A DNA stretch of 20,837 nt from contig CALAUK010000025.1 in NCBI GenBank assembly GCA_937892135.1, forward strand, positions 1 to 20,837, read 5' to 3'. This stretch comes from an uncultured Clostridia bacterium (GTDB lineage Bacteria; Bacillota; Clostridia; UBA1381; UMGS1253). A program made the translations under genes and the position numbers. The notes beneath the pieces are model-generated. The model saw only the letters and a program-made list of their open reading frames with translations, was not told the origin of the DNA and ran no database searches. Below are positions 1 to 6,003 of this stretch, piece after piece (positions within the stretch are counted from its first letter, which is position 1; each line of letters starts with the position of its first letter).

Positions 1-1
1 A

Positions 2-235
2 AAACACAATCATTTGTTTACAATTCAAAACAAAAATGACAGAGATTTTTAGTTCTCTGTCATTTTTTATATCATTTATTTCATTGTTTTCTATTTGTTC
101 TTTAAATTTTAAAATTGTGCTTGTGCTGATTTCTTGTTTTACAACCATATCAATTGCATACTTTCTTATTGCATTTGAAACTCCTACAAGTTGTACAATT
201 AAAGCATTATTATTATCATTCAAATTATGTTCGTG
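2..235 (-). other. AT-rich open frame of unknown nature, partial
   Basis: On the minus strand a frame of 78 codons stays open from the TAG at 236-238 to the window edge. It has no good ATG start (a TTG lies at 223-221) and no clear ribosome binding site. The translation reads like a soluble helical protein (it includes VGVSNAIRKYAIDMVVKQEI and then KFKEQIENNEIND). The region is visibly richer in A+T than what follows. A strong hairpin (33-66) lies inside the frame, which argues against an intact gene. It may be the remnant of a gene joined to the parvulin gene by rearrangement, an assembly join, or chance. I cannot assign a family. Confidence 0.25.
33..68. terminator. Perfect 13-bp hairpin with T tracts on both sides
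   Basis: Bases 33-45 are perfectly complementary to 54-66 with an 8-base loop. A T run follows on the plus strand (63-68) and the mirror A run at 32-36 gives a T run on the minus strand. It has the form of a bidirectional intrinsic terminator. Which transcripts it would stop cannot be seen, because the upstream gene lies outside the window. Confidence 0.5.
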
Positions 236-651
236 CTAAACACGTTTTGATTTCCAATATGGCAAGAACCAACGAAGAAGCACTCGCTATCGCAAATGAA
301 GTTTATAAAAAAGCAATAGAAAATGAAAACTTTGATAGCCTGATTTCACAGTATGGCGAAGACCCCGGAACCGCGCAAAATCCTGATGGATATATTTTTA
401 CAAGGGGCGAAATGGTTAAAGAATTTGAAGATGCTGCGTTTTCTCTTTCCATCGGATCTATATCGGAGCCTATAAAAACAGCATACGGCTATCATGTAAT
501 ATTAAAACTTGAGCTTTTTGAAACACCTGAGATTTTAGAGGACTTAAAAAATATTTTCGCTTTGGAGGAATTTGAAAAATATACAGAAGACCTCTACAAG
601 AATGCGGTTGTTTCCACAAACTACTCGCCTTATGAGGCGCTTTATCTATAA
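154..651 (+). CDS. Parvulin-type peptidyl-prolyl cis-trans isomerase, 5' end disrupted or missing
   Basis: The protein contains a PpiC/rotamase (parvulin) domain from about residue 25 to 117, opening with VRAKHVLIS and ending with the family's closing GEMVKEFEDAAFSLSIGSISEPI and TAYGYHVI segments. Such enzymes isomerise X-Pro bonds, usually in exported proteins outside the membrane. A short C-terminal helical tail follows. Clostridial relatives are normally about 250-350 residues, with a signal peptide or lipobox and a SurA-like helical N-terminus. None of that is present here. The frame is open only from 130, the only start upstream of the domain is a TTG at 154 with no visible ribosome binding site, and the ATG at 259 would cut into the domain. 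Either the gene is a 5'-truncated remnant or sequence was wrongly joined near 200-230. The domain call is firm; the start is not. Confidence 0.7.
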   Translation: MHTFLLHLKLLQVVQLKHYYYHSNYVRAKHVLISNMARTNEEALAIANEVYKKAIENENFDSLISQYGEDPGTAQNPDGYIFTRGEMVKEFEDAAFSLSIGSISEPIKTAYGYHVILKLELFETPEILEDLKNIFALEEFEKYTEDLYKNAVVSTNYSPYEALYL

Positions 652-653
652 CA

Positions 654-687
654 AAAAAAGCTGAAAGCTTTTGCTTTCAGCTTTTTT
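654..687. terminator. Bidirectional intrinsic terminator between convergent genes
   Basis: Bases 654-668 pair perfectly with 673-687 (GC core GCTGAAAGC, TTTT loop), with an A run before and a T run after, so it works in both directions. It sits just after the parvulin stop codon and overlaps the stop codon of the convergent lacI-type gene. Confidence 0.9.
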
Positions 688-1555
688 ATATGAAATTATA
701 CTTGCTTAAAGGATATTCCCCATAATTTTTAAAATCTTTTATGCTTTTCACAAGCTTTTCTATTGAAATCTCGGCATCTTTTGAATCTTCAAAGGAAAAA
801 ACCTTTATATCTTCTCTTTTTAGTTTTTTTAAAGCTGAAAGTACAACAGACGAAGACTCATCAGCGCAAAAAACACTGTCCGTTTTTAAAGCAATCGGAG
901 CTATTTTTCTTGCAAGAAAAGGCGCAGAAAGCTCCGTTTTTTCATCAAAAATCATATGTTTTACAGGATATATCCCACATTTTGCAAGGCAGAATGCAAA
1001 TACCTCTGCGCGCCTTGCATTTATAACAGATTTATAGCGTGTTATGAAAAGTGGTTTTTTCTTTTCTGATTTTATAAACTCTTCTGCAAGAGAGCATCCG
1101 TCTTTTATGGGATTTTTACCAAAATAAAATGTGTTTTCAATATTTAACATATCCCCGACAAACCATACATCGCCAAGCCTTTTAATTATATTTATACTTT
1201 CGCTCGTTTGCAGAGGACAAATAACAAAAAGCTTTGACTTCTTCTTTAAAAGCCCTTTTAAGACCTTAAGATAATCCTCCTCGCTTAAATACATCATACA
1301 TTCGGCACTGATTTTCTCTTCTTTGCATTTTTTAAGTATATCAGAATAGACAGCTTTGTATTTTTCGGGCAGAACAAATGAAACATCAATATCTTTTGTG
1401 TCTTTATCTGAAAAGCCAACGCTTAGCGCATATTTTAAAATATCTTTTTTTGTTTTTTCGGAAACCCCCGGCTTGTTTGCTAAAGCCTTGCTGACGGTTG
1501 CCTTGCTTAAATTAAGCTGACGGGCAATTTCCGAAACTCCCATTTTATTTTTCAT
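686..1555 (-). CDS. LacI/GalR-family transcriptional regulator
   Basis: A predicted DNA-binding repressor of 289 residues. Residues 6-50 form a canonical LacI helix-turn-helix and hinge (MGVSEIARQLNLSKATVSKA, then PGVSEKTKKDILKYA). The rest resembles a periplasmic-binding-protein effector domain but is shorter than the usual total of about 330-340 residues and diverged, so no ligand can be named. The start at 1555 is chosen because AGGTGA stands 5 bases upstream and the HTH begins immediately; a longer frame to 1618 adds an unlikely N-terminus and would overlap the promoter. The divergent neighbour is an unrecognised gene followed by radC, with no sugar transporter or enzyme nearby, so the regulon is not shown by context. 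I see no obvious LacI-type operator with a central CG in the divergent region. Confidence 0.88.
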   Translation of the reverse strand: MKNKMGVSEIARQLNLSKATVSKALANKPGVSEKTKKDILKYALSVGFSDKDTKDIDVSFVLPEKYKAVYSDILKKCKEEKISAECMMYLSEEDYLKVLKGLLKKKSKLFVICPLQTSESINIIKRLGDVWFVGDMLNIENTFYFGKNPIKDGCSLAEEFIKSEKKKPLFITRYKSVINARRAEVFAFCLAKCGIYPVKHMIFDEKTELSAPFLARKIAPIALKTDSVFCADESSSVVLSALKKLKREDIKVFSFEDSKDAEISIEKLVKSIKDFKNYGEYPLSKYNFI

Positions 1556-1606
1556 TTGTATCACCTTTACATACCGGAAAAAATATGATATAATTTTGTT
1601 AAAATA

Positions 1607-1635
1607 AGTATAGCACATTTTTTATTTGTTTTCAA
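1607..1635 (-). promoter_or_regulatory. Sigma-A promoter of the lacI-type gene
   Basis: On the minus strand, TTGAAA (1635-1630) is followed after 17 bases by TATACT (1612-1607). Transcription would start near 1600, about 45 bases before the chosen start codon. Confidence 0.75.
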
Positions 1636-1659
1636 TAAATAATTAGGATGGCATAAATT

Positions 1660-2118
1660 ATGGAAAAGGTAAAAACAGGACTAATGGGCTCTTCCGTGTT
1701 AAAAGCGGCACTAAATCTTTCTTCATCTTTTGAAAACCTGGAATTTTCCGCCCTTTTTGACACAAATAAGCACCGCCTTGCCGATGCTGATTTAACTTTA
1801 GCAGAGCACGGTATTTATATAAAAAGAATCAATAACTCTGACGATTTTTATATCTTGCATCACGATATAATTTTAGCTGATGCTAAAATGTGTGAATACG
1901 CTTTTTTAGAAAATACATATTTTCTTGCGCCCGCAGATGATGCGCCTGAAGGCGCAGGCAGCAATATCAAAGGAAATCTGCACATTTTTAAAGGCGGAGA
2001 ATGGAAACCCTTTGATTTTAGCAAATTCGGCCCCTCAACAAAGCTAAAACACATAAAAAGCGGGCAAGACCCGATGTGTGCATATTTTCTTTTTAAAGCA
2101 ACAAATTTTACGGAGTGA
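1660..2118 (+). CDS. Uncharacterised 152-residue protein, coupled to radC
   Basis: I do not recognise this protein. It starts at an ATG with AGGATG 9 bases upstream and has no signal peptide or membrane segment. The sequence looks globular and mixed alpha/beta, with a Gly/Ala/Pro-rich loop in the middle (APADDAPEGAGSNIKG) and a C-terminus rich in aromatic and basic residues. The next gene, radC, begins 4 bases after its stop, and the radC ribosome binding site overlaps the stop codon, so the two are probably translated together. It is also divergent to a LacI-type regulator. A role connected with radC or with that regulator is only a possibility from position. Confidence 0.75.
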   Translation: MEKVKTGLMGSSVLKAALNLSSSFENLEFSALFDTNKHRLADADLTLAEHGIYIKRINNSDDFYILHHDIILADAKMCEYAFLENTYFLAPADDAPEGAGSNIKGNLHIFKGGEWKPFDFSKFGPSTKLKHIKSGQDPMCAYFLFKATNFTE

Positions 2119-2122
2119 TACT

Positions 2123-2824
2123 ATGTTAGCAAAACCAACACCTCTTCATTCAGGTCACAGGGAAAGAATGAAAGAAAAATTTCGTGAAAACGGCCTTGAA
2201 ACCTTTGCTGACCACGAAGTTTTGGAATTTCTTTTGTTTTACTCAATAGCTCAGCGAAACACTAACCCCATAGGTCACGAGCTTATGGATAGATTCCTAA
2301 GTGTATCAGGTGTATTTGATGCGGATTTTGATGAGCTTTTATCTATAAAAGGCATATCTTCTCACTCAGCAACTCTGATTAAGCTTATTCCTGAGCTTTG
2401 CCAGAGATATCTTGAGGATAAGAGTCGTTCAGCTTTAAAGCTTATGACGAGTCCCGAAAACATAAAAAATCTTGTTCTTTCGCTGTTTGTCGGAAAGACC
2501 ACCGAAGAGCTATACATAATTTGCCTGGATAAAATGGGAAAGCTTATATCTTACAAAAAGATAAGCTCAGGAACACTTGATGCTTCTTTGGCTGATATGC
2601 ATCTTATCGCAGAAACAATCGCAAAAAGCAAGGCTTCAAGAATTATGCTTTGCCACAATCATCCGTCAGGCATACCGTTTGCCTCCGATGCAGACATACA
2701 GGTGACAAAAAGCGTTAAATCCTTAGCCGAAAATATGGGAGTTTTCTTTGACGACCACTTTATCGTAGCCGACGGCGCAGTTATAAGCATGAGAAGTCAG
2801 CGCCTTTTTGAATCAAACAAATAA
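2123..2824 (+). CDS. radC: RadC/YsxA-family JAB1/MPN (JAMM) domain protein
   Basis: A RadC-family protein of 233 residues, the usual length. The N-terminal part (about 5-100) has the UPF0758 helices and a helix-hairpin-helix-like segment (LLSIKGISSHSATLIKLIPE). The C-terminal JAMM metal-binding motif is intact: HNHPSG at 178-183 and Asp191, giving H178, H180 and D191 as the expected zinc ligands. The family's biochemical role is unsettled: it was once tied to recombinational repair, but knockouts in several bacteria show no repair defect. The start at 2123 is chosen for GGAG 7 bases upstream; a longer frame from 2078 would run through the preceding gene. It is probably co-transcribed with that gene and ends at a terminator shared with htpG. 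Confidence 0.93.
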   Translation: MLAKPTPLHSGHRERMKEKFRENGLETFADHEVLEFLLFYSIAQRNTNPIGHELMDRFLSVSGVFDADFDELLSIKGISSHSATLIKLIPELCQRYLEDKSRSALKLMTSPENIKNLVLSLFVGKTTEELYIICLDKMGKLISYKKISSGTLDASLADMHLIAETIAKSKASRIMLCHNHPSGIPFASDADIQVTKSVKSLAENMGVFFDDHFIVADGAVISMRSQRLFESNK

Positions 2825-2850
2825 AAAAGCCCGCATAAGCGGACTTTTTT
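2823..2850. terminator. Bidirectional intrinsic terminator between radC and htpG
   Basis: A stem of 2823-2834 with 2839-2850 (one mismatch, GC core, ATAA loop) is flanked by an A run and a T run. It lies between the convergent stop codons of radC and htpG and can serve both. Confidence 0.88.
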
Positions 2851-2851
2851 A

Positions 2852-4726
2852 TTAGCCTATTAAATCGCAAAGGTCGTTTGCAAACGAAACAGGGTCAGAA
2901 ACGTTCATTCCTTCAATAAGAAGAGATGCCGAATAAAGAACCTCTGTATATTTTTTAAACTTTTCTGTATCTTCCTTATAAAGAGCTTTTAAGGTTTCAA
3001 AAACCTTGTGATTCATATTTATTTCAAGAATTTTTGTTGCCTTGACCTGACCCTCTGTCGGCACTTTGCTTAAAACCTTTTCCATCGAGGAAGACACCTC
3101 ACCCTCGCTTGTAATGCATACGGGATGACTTTTAAGCCTTGCCGTTGCCTTAACTGAAGAAACCTTTCCCTCTAAAACATTTGCCATTAATTCAAACATT
3201 TCTTTGTTTTCTTCTTTTGTTTCTTCTGCCTTTTTTGCCTCTTCTTCCGATTCTAATCCCAAATCGCTTGCAGAAACTGACTTAAATTCTTTTTCATTAT
3301 AAGAATTTAAGATTTTTATTGCAAACTCATCGACATCCTCTGTAAGATACAAAATCTTATATCCCTTATCCAAAACCATCTCAACCTGAGGCATTTTTTC
3401 AATTTTGTCTGCTGTCTCGCCTGCTGCGTAATAGATAAATTCCTGGCCCTCTTTCATTGAATCAACATATTCTTTTAATGTCATATATTTTTTCTCATCG
3501 GAGGAGATAAACATAATAAGGTCTTTTAAAATATCCTTATCTGCGCCAAAAGAATCATAAATGCCGAATTTTAACTGTCTTGAAAAGTGTTTATAAAACG
3601 CTTCATAGTTTTCACGGTCATTCTTTTGCATGCTTTCAAGCTCGCTTTTTATCTTCTTTTTGATATTTGAAGCGATAGCCTTAAGCTGACGGTCGTGCTG
3701 CAAGATTTCTCTTGAAATATTTAACGATAAATCCGCTGAATCCACCAAACCCTTTACAAAACCGAAGTAATCGGGCAAAAGGTCTGCGCATTTTTCCATA
3801 ATCAGAACGCCATTTGAATAAAGTGCAAGTCCTTTTTCAAATTCTTTTGTGTAATAATCAAAAGATGGCTGATTTGGAACAAACATAAGCGCATTATAGC
3901 TTACAACGCCATCAGTCTTTGTGTGAATAACTTTTGCGGGAGGTGCAAAATCGTGAAATCTTTCTCTGTAAAAATTATTGTAATCCTCGTCTGTAAGCTC
4001 GTTTTTGCCCTTTTTCCACAAAGGTACCATGCTGTTTAAAACCTCGTCCTCTGTGTAGGTTTCATATTCTTCTGATTCTTCTTTTTTTCTTGTCTTTGTG
4101 GTAAGCATTTTTATGGGATATTTAATATAATCAGAATACTTTTTAATAAGCTCTTTTATCTTAAACTCACCCAAAAACTCATCATAATTCTCATCTTCCG
4201 TGTTTTTCTTTATAGAAAGAGTAATCTGTGTTCCTGTTTTATCATACTCTGCGGGAGTTATATCGTAACCATCTGCCCCCTTTGACTGCCACATAAAAGC
4301 CTTGTCCGAGCCAAACTTGCGGCTTATAACAGTTACGCAGTCAGAAACCATAAAAGCAGAATAAAAGCCTACTCCGAACTGACCTATAATATCAATGTCT
4401 TCCCCAAGCTCGTTTGATTTTTTAAATGCTAAAGAACCGCTCTTTGCGATTGTGCCAAGATTTTCTTCAAGCTCTTTTTCGTCCATTCCAAGACCGGTGT
4501 CTGTAATTGTAAGAAGCCTTTTTTCTTTGTCGGCTGAAATTCTTATATAAAAATTTTCACGGTTAAACTCAATATTTTCATCTGCAAGAGAAATATAGTA
4601 AAGCTTATCTATTGCATCGTTGGCGTTTGAAATAAGCTCTCTTAAAAATATCTCCTTGTGAGTATAAATTGAGTTAATCATCATATCAAGAAGCCTTTTA
4701 GACTCTGATTTAAACTGTTTTGCCAT
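2852..4726 (-). CDS. htpG: Molecular chaperone HtpG (bacterial Hsp90)
   Basis: A cytosolic ATP-dependent dimeric chaperone of 624 residues, the same length as classical HtpG. The N-terminal GHKL ATPase motifs are all visible: the ELISNANDAIDK helix (30-41), DTGLGMD (76-82), LGTIAKSGS (90-98) and GQFGVGFYSAF (115-125). The middle domain carries the conserved ISREILQ segment, and the C-terminal dimerisation domain ends in a normal way without an MEEVD tail. A Lys/Glu-rich stretch precedes the C-terminal domain (SEEEAKKAEETKEENKEM). No CIRCE operator is visible upstream, so HrcA control is not indicated. The ribosome binding site is weak (GGAAAG about 13 bases away, or AAGATG). A consensus promoter overlaps the divergent promoter of the next gene. 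Confidence 0.97.
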   Translation of the reverse strand: MAKQFKSESKRLLDMMINSIYTHKEIFLRELISNANDAIDKLYYISLADENIEFNRENFYIRISADKEKRLLTITDTGLGMDEKELEENLGTIAKSGSLAFKKSNELGEDIDIIGQFGVGFYSAFMVSDCVTVISRKFGSDKAFMWQSKGADGYDITPAEYDKTGTQITLSIKKNTEDENYDEFLGEFKIKELIKKYSDYIKYPIKMLTTKTRKKEESEEYETYTEDEVLNSMVPLWKKGKNELTDEDYNNFYRERFHDFAPPAKVIHTKTDGVVSYNALMFVPNQPSFDYYTKEFEKGLALYSNGVLIMEKCADLLPDYFGFVKGLVDSADLSLNISREILQHDRQLKAIASNIKKKIKSELESMQKNDRENYEAFYKHFSRQLKFGIYDSFGADKDILKDLIMFISSDEKKYMTLKEYVDSMKEGQEFIYYAAGETADKIEKMPQVEMVLDKGYKILYLTEDVDEFAIKILNSYNEKEFKSVSASDLGLESEEEAKKAEETKEENKEMFELMANVLEGKVSSVKATARLKSHPVCITSEGEVSSSMEKVLSKVPTEGQVKATKILEINMNHKVFETLKALYKEDTEKFKKYTEVLYSASLLIEGMNVSDPVSFANDLCDLIG

Positions 4727-4761
4727 ATTTACATCTTCTTTCCTTATAAATTATAAAATAT

Positions 4762-4789
4762 ATTTTACCACATTATTCTTTTTTGTCAA
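4762..4789 (-). promoter_or_regulatory. Sigma-A promoter of htpG
   Basis: On the minus strand a perfect -35 TTGACA (4789-4784) is followed after 16 bases by TAAAAT (4767-4762). This is upstream of htpG and back to back with the plus-strand promoter at 4794-4822. Confidence 0.75.
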
Positions 4790-4798
4790 TATATTGAC
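4785..4798. promoter_or_regulatory. 14-bp palindrome spanning two divergent -35 boxes
   Basis: GTCAATATATTGAC is a perfect 14-bp palindrome made of the inner parts of the htpG -35 (minus) and of the -35 of the following gene (plus), 4 bases apart. Two RNA polymerases could hardly bind at once, and a dimeric regulator could cover both. It may also simply follow from two similar -35 boxes facing away from each other. Confidence 0.5.
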
Positions 4799-4822
4799 CT
4801 GAATCAAATAAAATGTTAAAAT
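4794..4822 (+). promoter_or_regulatory. Sigma-A promoter of the 4855 gene
   Basis: TTGACC (4794-4799), a 17-base spacer and TAAAAT (4817-4822) precede the gene at 4855. The leader would be about 25 bases and includes AGGAG at 4841-4845. Confidence 0.7.
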
Positions 4823-4854
4823 AAAAATATACTATATTAAAGGAGCGTGATACA

Positions 4855-5700
4855 GTGAAAAAAAAGAAAACTCTTATAATCTGGGCTATCGTTTTAGTTA
4901 TTTTAGCCTCTGTATCAGGCGTTTTAATATGGCAAAAGGACAATGTTAATGCTTTATTTCTTTCCTTTAAGTATTCAAAAGAGGAAATCAGCGAAAAAAT
5001 GTCTGAAAACGATAAGAATTTAAAAGAAGAACTTGAAAAAAAATATTCCATTAAAATAAGAGATTATACAGAAGAGGAAAAAGAGCTTATCGCCTCGGGC
5101 AAAATGTCTGAAAAGCAGATTCTTGCGAAGATTATCGCCGAAAGTTTAAAGGCAGGCTCAAGAGATGATGAGATTTTAAATAAGCTTACGGATTCTCAGA
5201 AAGATAAAAACACTGTTATTACTTTTGATAAAAGCGAGGTTTTAGTCCCCGTAACAGCGACCGAGGCAGAAAAAAAGAAAAAAGAGGAAAAAAATCCTAC
5301 TCTTGTCGTTGTCGGAAAGCCGTCTGAGCAAGTGCCCGACACCCCCGCCAAGCAAACAGCAGATGAAATTATAAAAAAGCATGTTTCCTCTCTTTATGCT
5401 CTGGAAGCAAAATATATCGGCGCAATAGAAGGAGTTGTAGCGTCTGCTAAGGCAGAAGCAAAAGCCAAAGGTCTTACTAAAAAAGATACTTCGGCGCTTC
5501 TTTCAATCGGCGCAAGCTACACAAACACTGTAAATGCACTTGAGGCAAAGTGCGACGTCGAGGTTGAGGAGGTTTTAACGAGCTTAAAAGCAGAGCTTAC
5601 GGCAATCGGCGCAGACCTTAGCATAATCGGGACAATCCGCACCGCTTATGCAAATGAAAAAAGCCTTAAAAGAGCATATTATATGAATATGATTTATTAA
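4855..5700 (+). CDS. Uncharacterised membrane-anchored protein (281 residues)
   Basis: I do not recognise the family. It begins with GTG, 9 bases after AGGAG. Residues 1-5 are basic and 6-26 form one hydrophobic segment, without a clear signal peptidase site or lipobox, so it is probably an N-terminally anchored protein with the bulk outside. Two parts follow: a charged helical region (about 35-120, Glu/Lys-rich), and, after a low-complexity linker with a Lys/Glu run and a Pro-rich stretch (about 135-170), a second helical domain rich in Ala (about 175-281) with repeated ALEAK motifs (YALEAKYIGAIEG and NALEAKCDVEVEE). The ALEAK pair suggests an internal repeat or helical hairpin. It is monocistronic, with its own promoter and terminator, and divergent from htpG. 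A role in the cell envelope is only a guess. Confidence 0.8.
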   Translation: MKKKKTLIIWAIVLVILASVSGVLIWQKDNVNALFLSFKYSKEEISEKMSENDKNLKEELEKKYSIKIRDYTEEEKELIASGKMSEKQILAKIIAESLKAGSRDDEILNKLTDSQKDKNTVITFDKSEVLVPVTATEAEKKKKEEKNPTLVVVGKPSEQVPDTPAKQTADEIIKKHVSSLYALEAKYIGAIEGVVASAKAEAKAKGLTKKDTSALLSIGASYTNTVNALEAKCDVEVEEVLTSLKAELTAIGADLSIIGTIRTAYANEKSLKRAYYMNMIY

Positions 5701-5757
5701 TTTACTTAGTTTCTATTATTTTCTTATATACAAAATGTATATACTTTCAAAAAAGCG

Positions 5758-5784
5758 AAAAAGCCCGAAAACTCGGGCTTTTTT
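5758..5784 (+). terminator. Intrinsic terminator of the 4855 gene
   Basis: An 11-bp stem (5758-5768 with 5773-5783, GC core GCCCGA/TCGGGC, AAAC loop) is followed by a long T-rich tract to about 5792. Confidence 0.92.
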
Positions 5785-5829
5785 GTTTTTTTGTGCTTTT
5801 TTTAAAAGTTTCTTACCATATTTTGTGGG

Positions 5830-5858
5830 TTGAACTTCTTTTCTTTGCCCCCTATAAT
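5830..5858 (+). promoter_or_regulatory. Strong sigma-A promoter of the SLH-domain gene
   Basis: TTGAAC (5830-5835), a 17-base spacer and a perfect TATAAT (5853-5858) give a predicted transcript start near 5865, about 140 bases before the ATG. Confidence 0.88.
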
Positions 5859-5864
5859 AGCAAC

Positions 5865-6003
5865 TGTGGTTAACATAATACACCGCGCAGATTTAAATTG
5901 TAATCGCTGTATAGCCTATAAGTACAGTAAAATTTAGATTTGCTTAAGCGGTTTTGTTGTGTTATGTAAACCTCAAAACATTTTTTAAGGAGGCAACATA
6001 TTT
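5865..6003 (+). promoter_or_regulatory. Long structured 5' leader of the SLH-domain gene
   Basis: The predicted untranslated leader can fold into one long, nested, interrupted helix that begins almost at the transcript start. The pairs are 5868-5871 with 5969-5972; 5873-5878 with 5962-5967; 5881-5883 with 5959-5961 or, alternatively, 5882-5886 with 5948-5952; 5891-5899 with 5931-5939 (one G-U); and 5907-5911 with 5923-5927 at the tip. The ribosome binding site AAGGAGG (5987-5993) lies outside the fold. Such a 5' structure could stabilise an abundant mRNA or be regulatory. It matches no riboswitch that I recognise. Confidence 0.6.

Noticed and set aside
2123..2824. radC as a sign of a mobile or defence island
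   Set aside because: Some RadC-like proteins are island-borne, but this one is full length with a chaperone and housekeeping surroundings, and no integrase, transposase or attachment repeats are seen.
4727..4854. CIRCE (HrcA) operator upstream of htpG
   Set aside because: No TTAGCACTC-N9-GAGTGCTAA or near match is visible; the only palindrome is the 14-bp one over the -35 boxes.
4773..5051. Minus-strand frame overlapping the start of the 4855 gene
   Set aside because: It runs opposite a gene with a clear promoter, ribosome binding site and membrane anchor, and itself spans the two divergent promoters.
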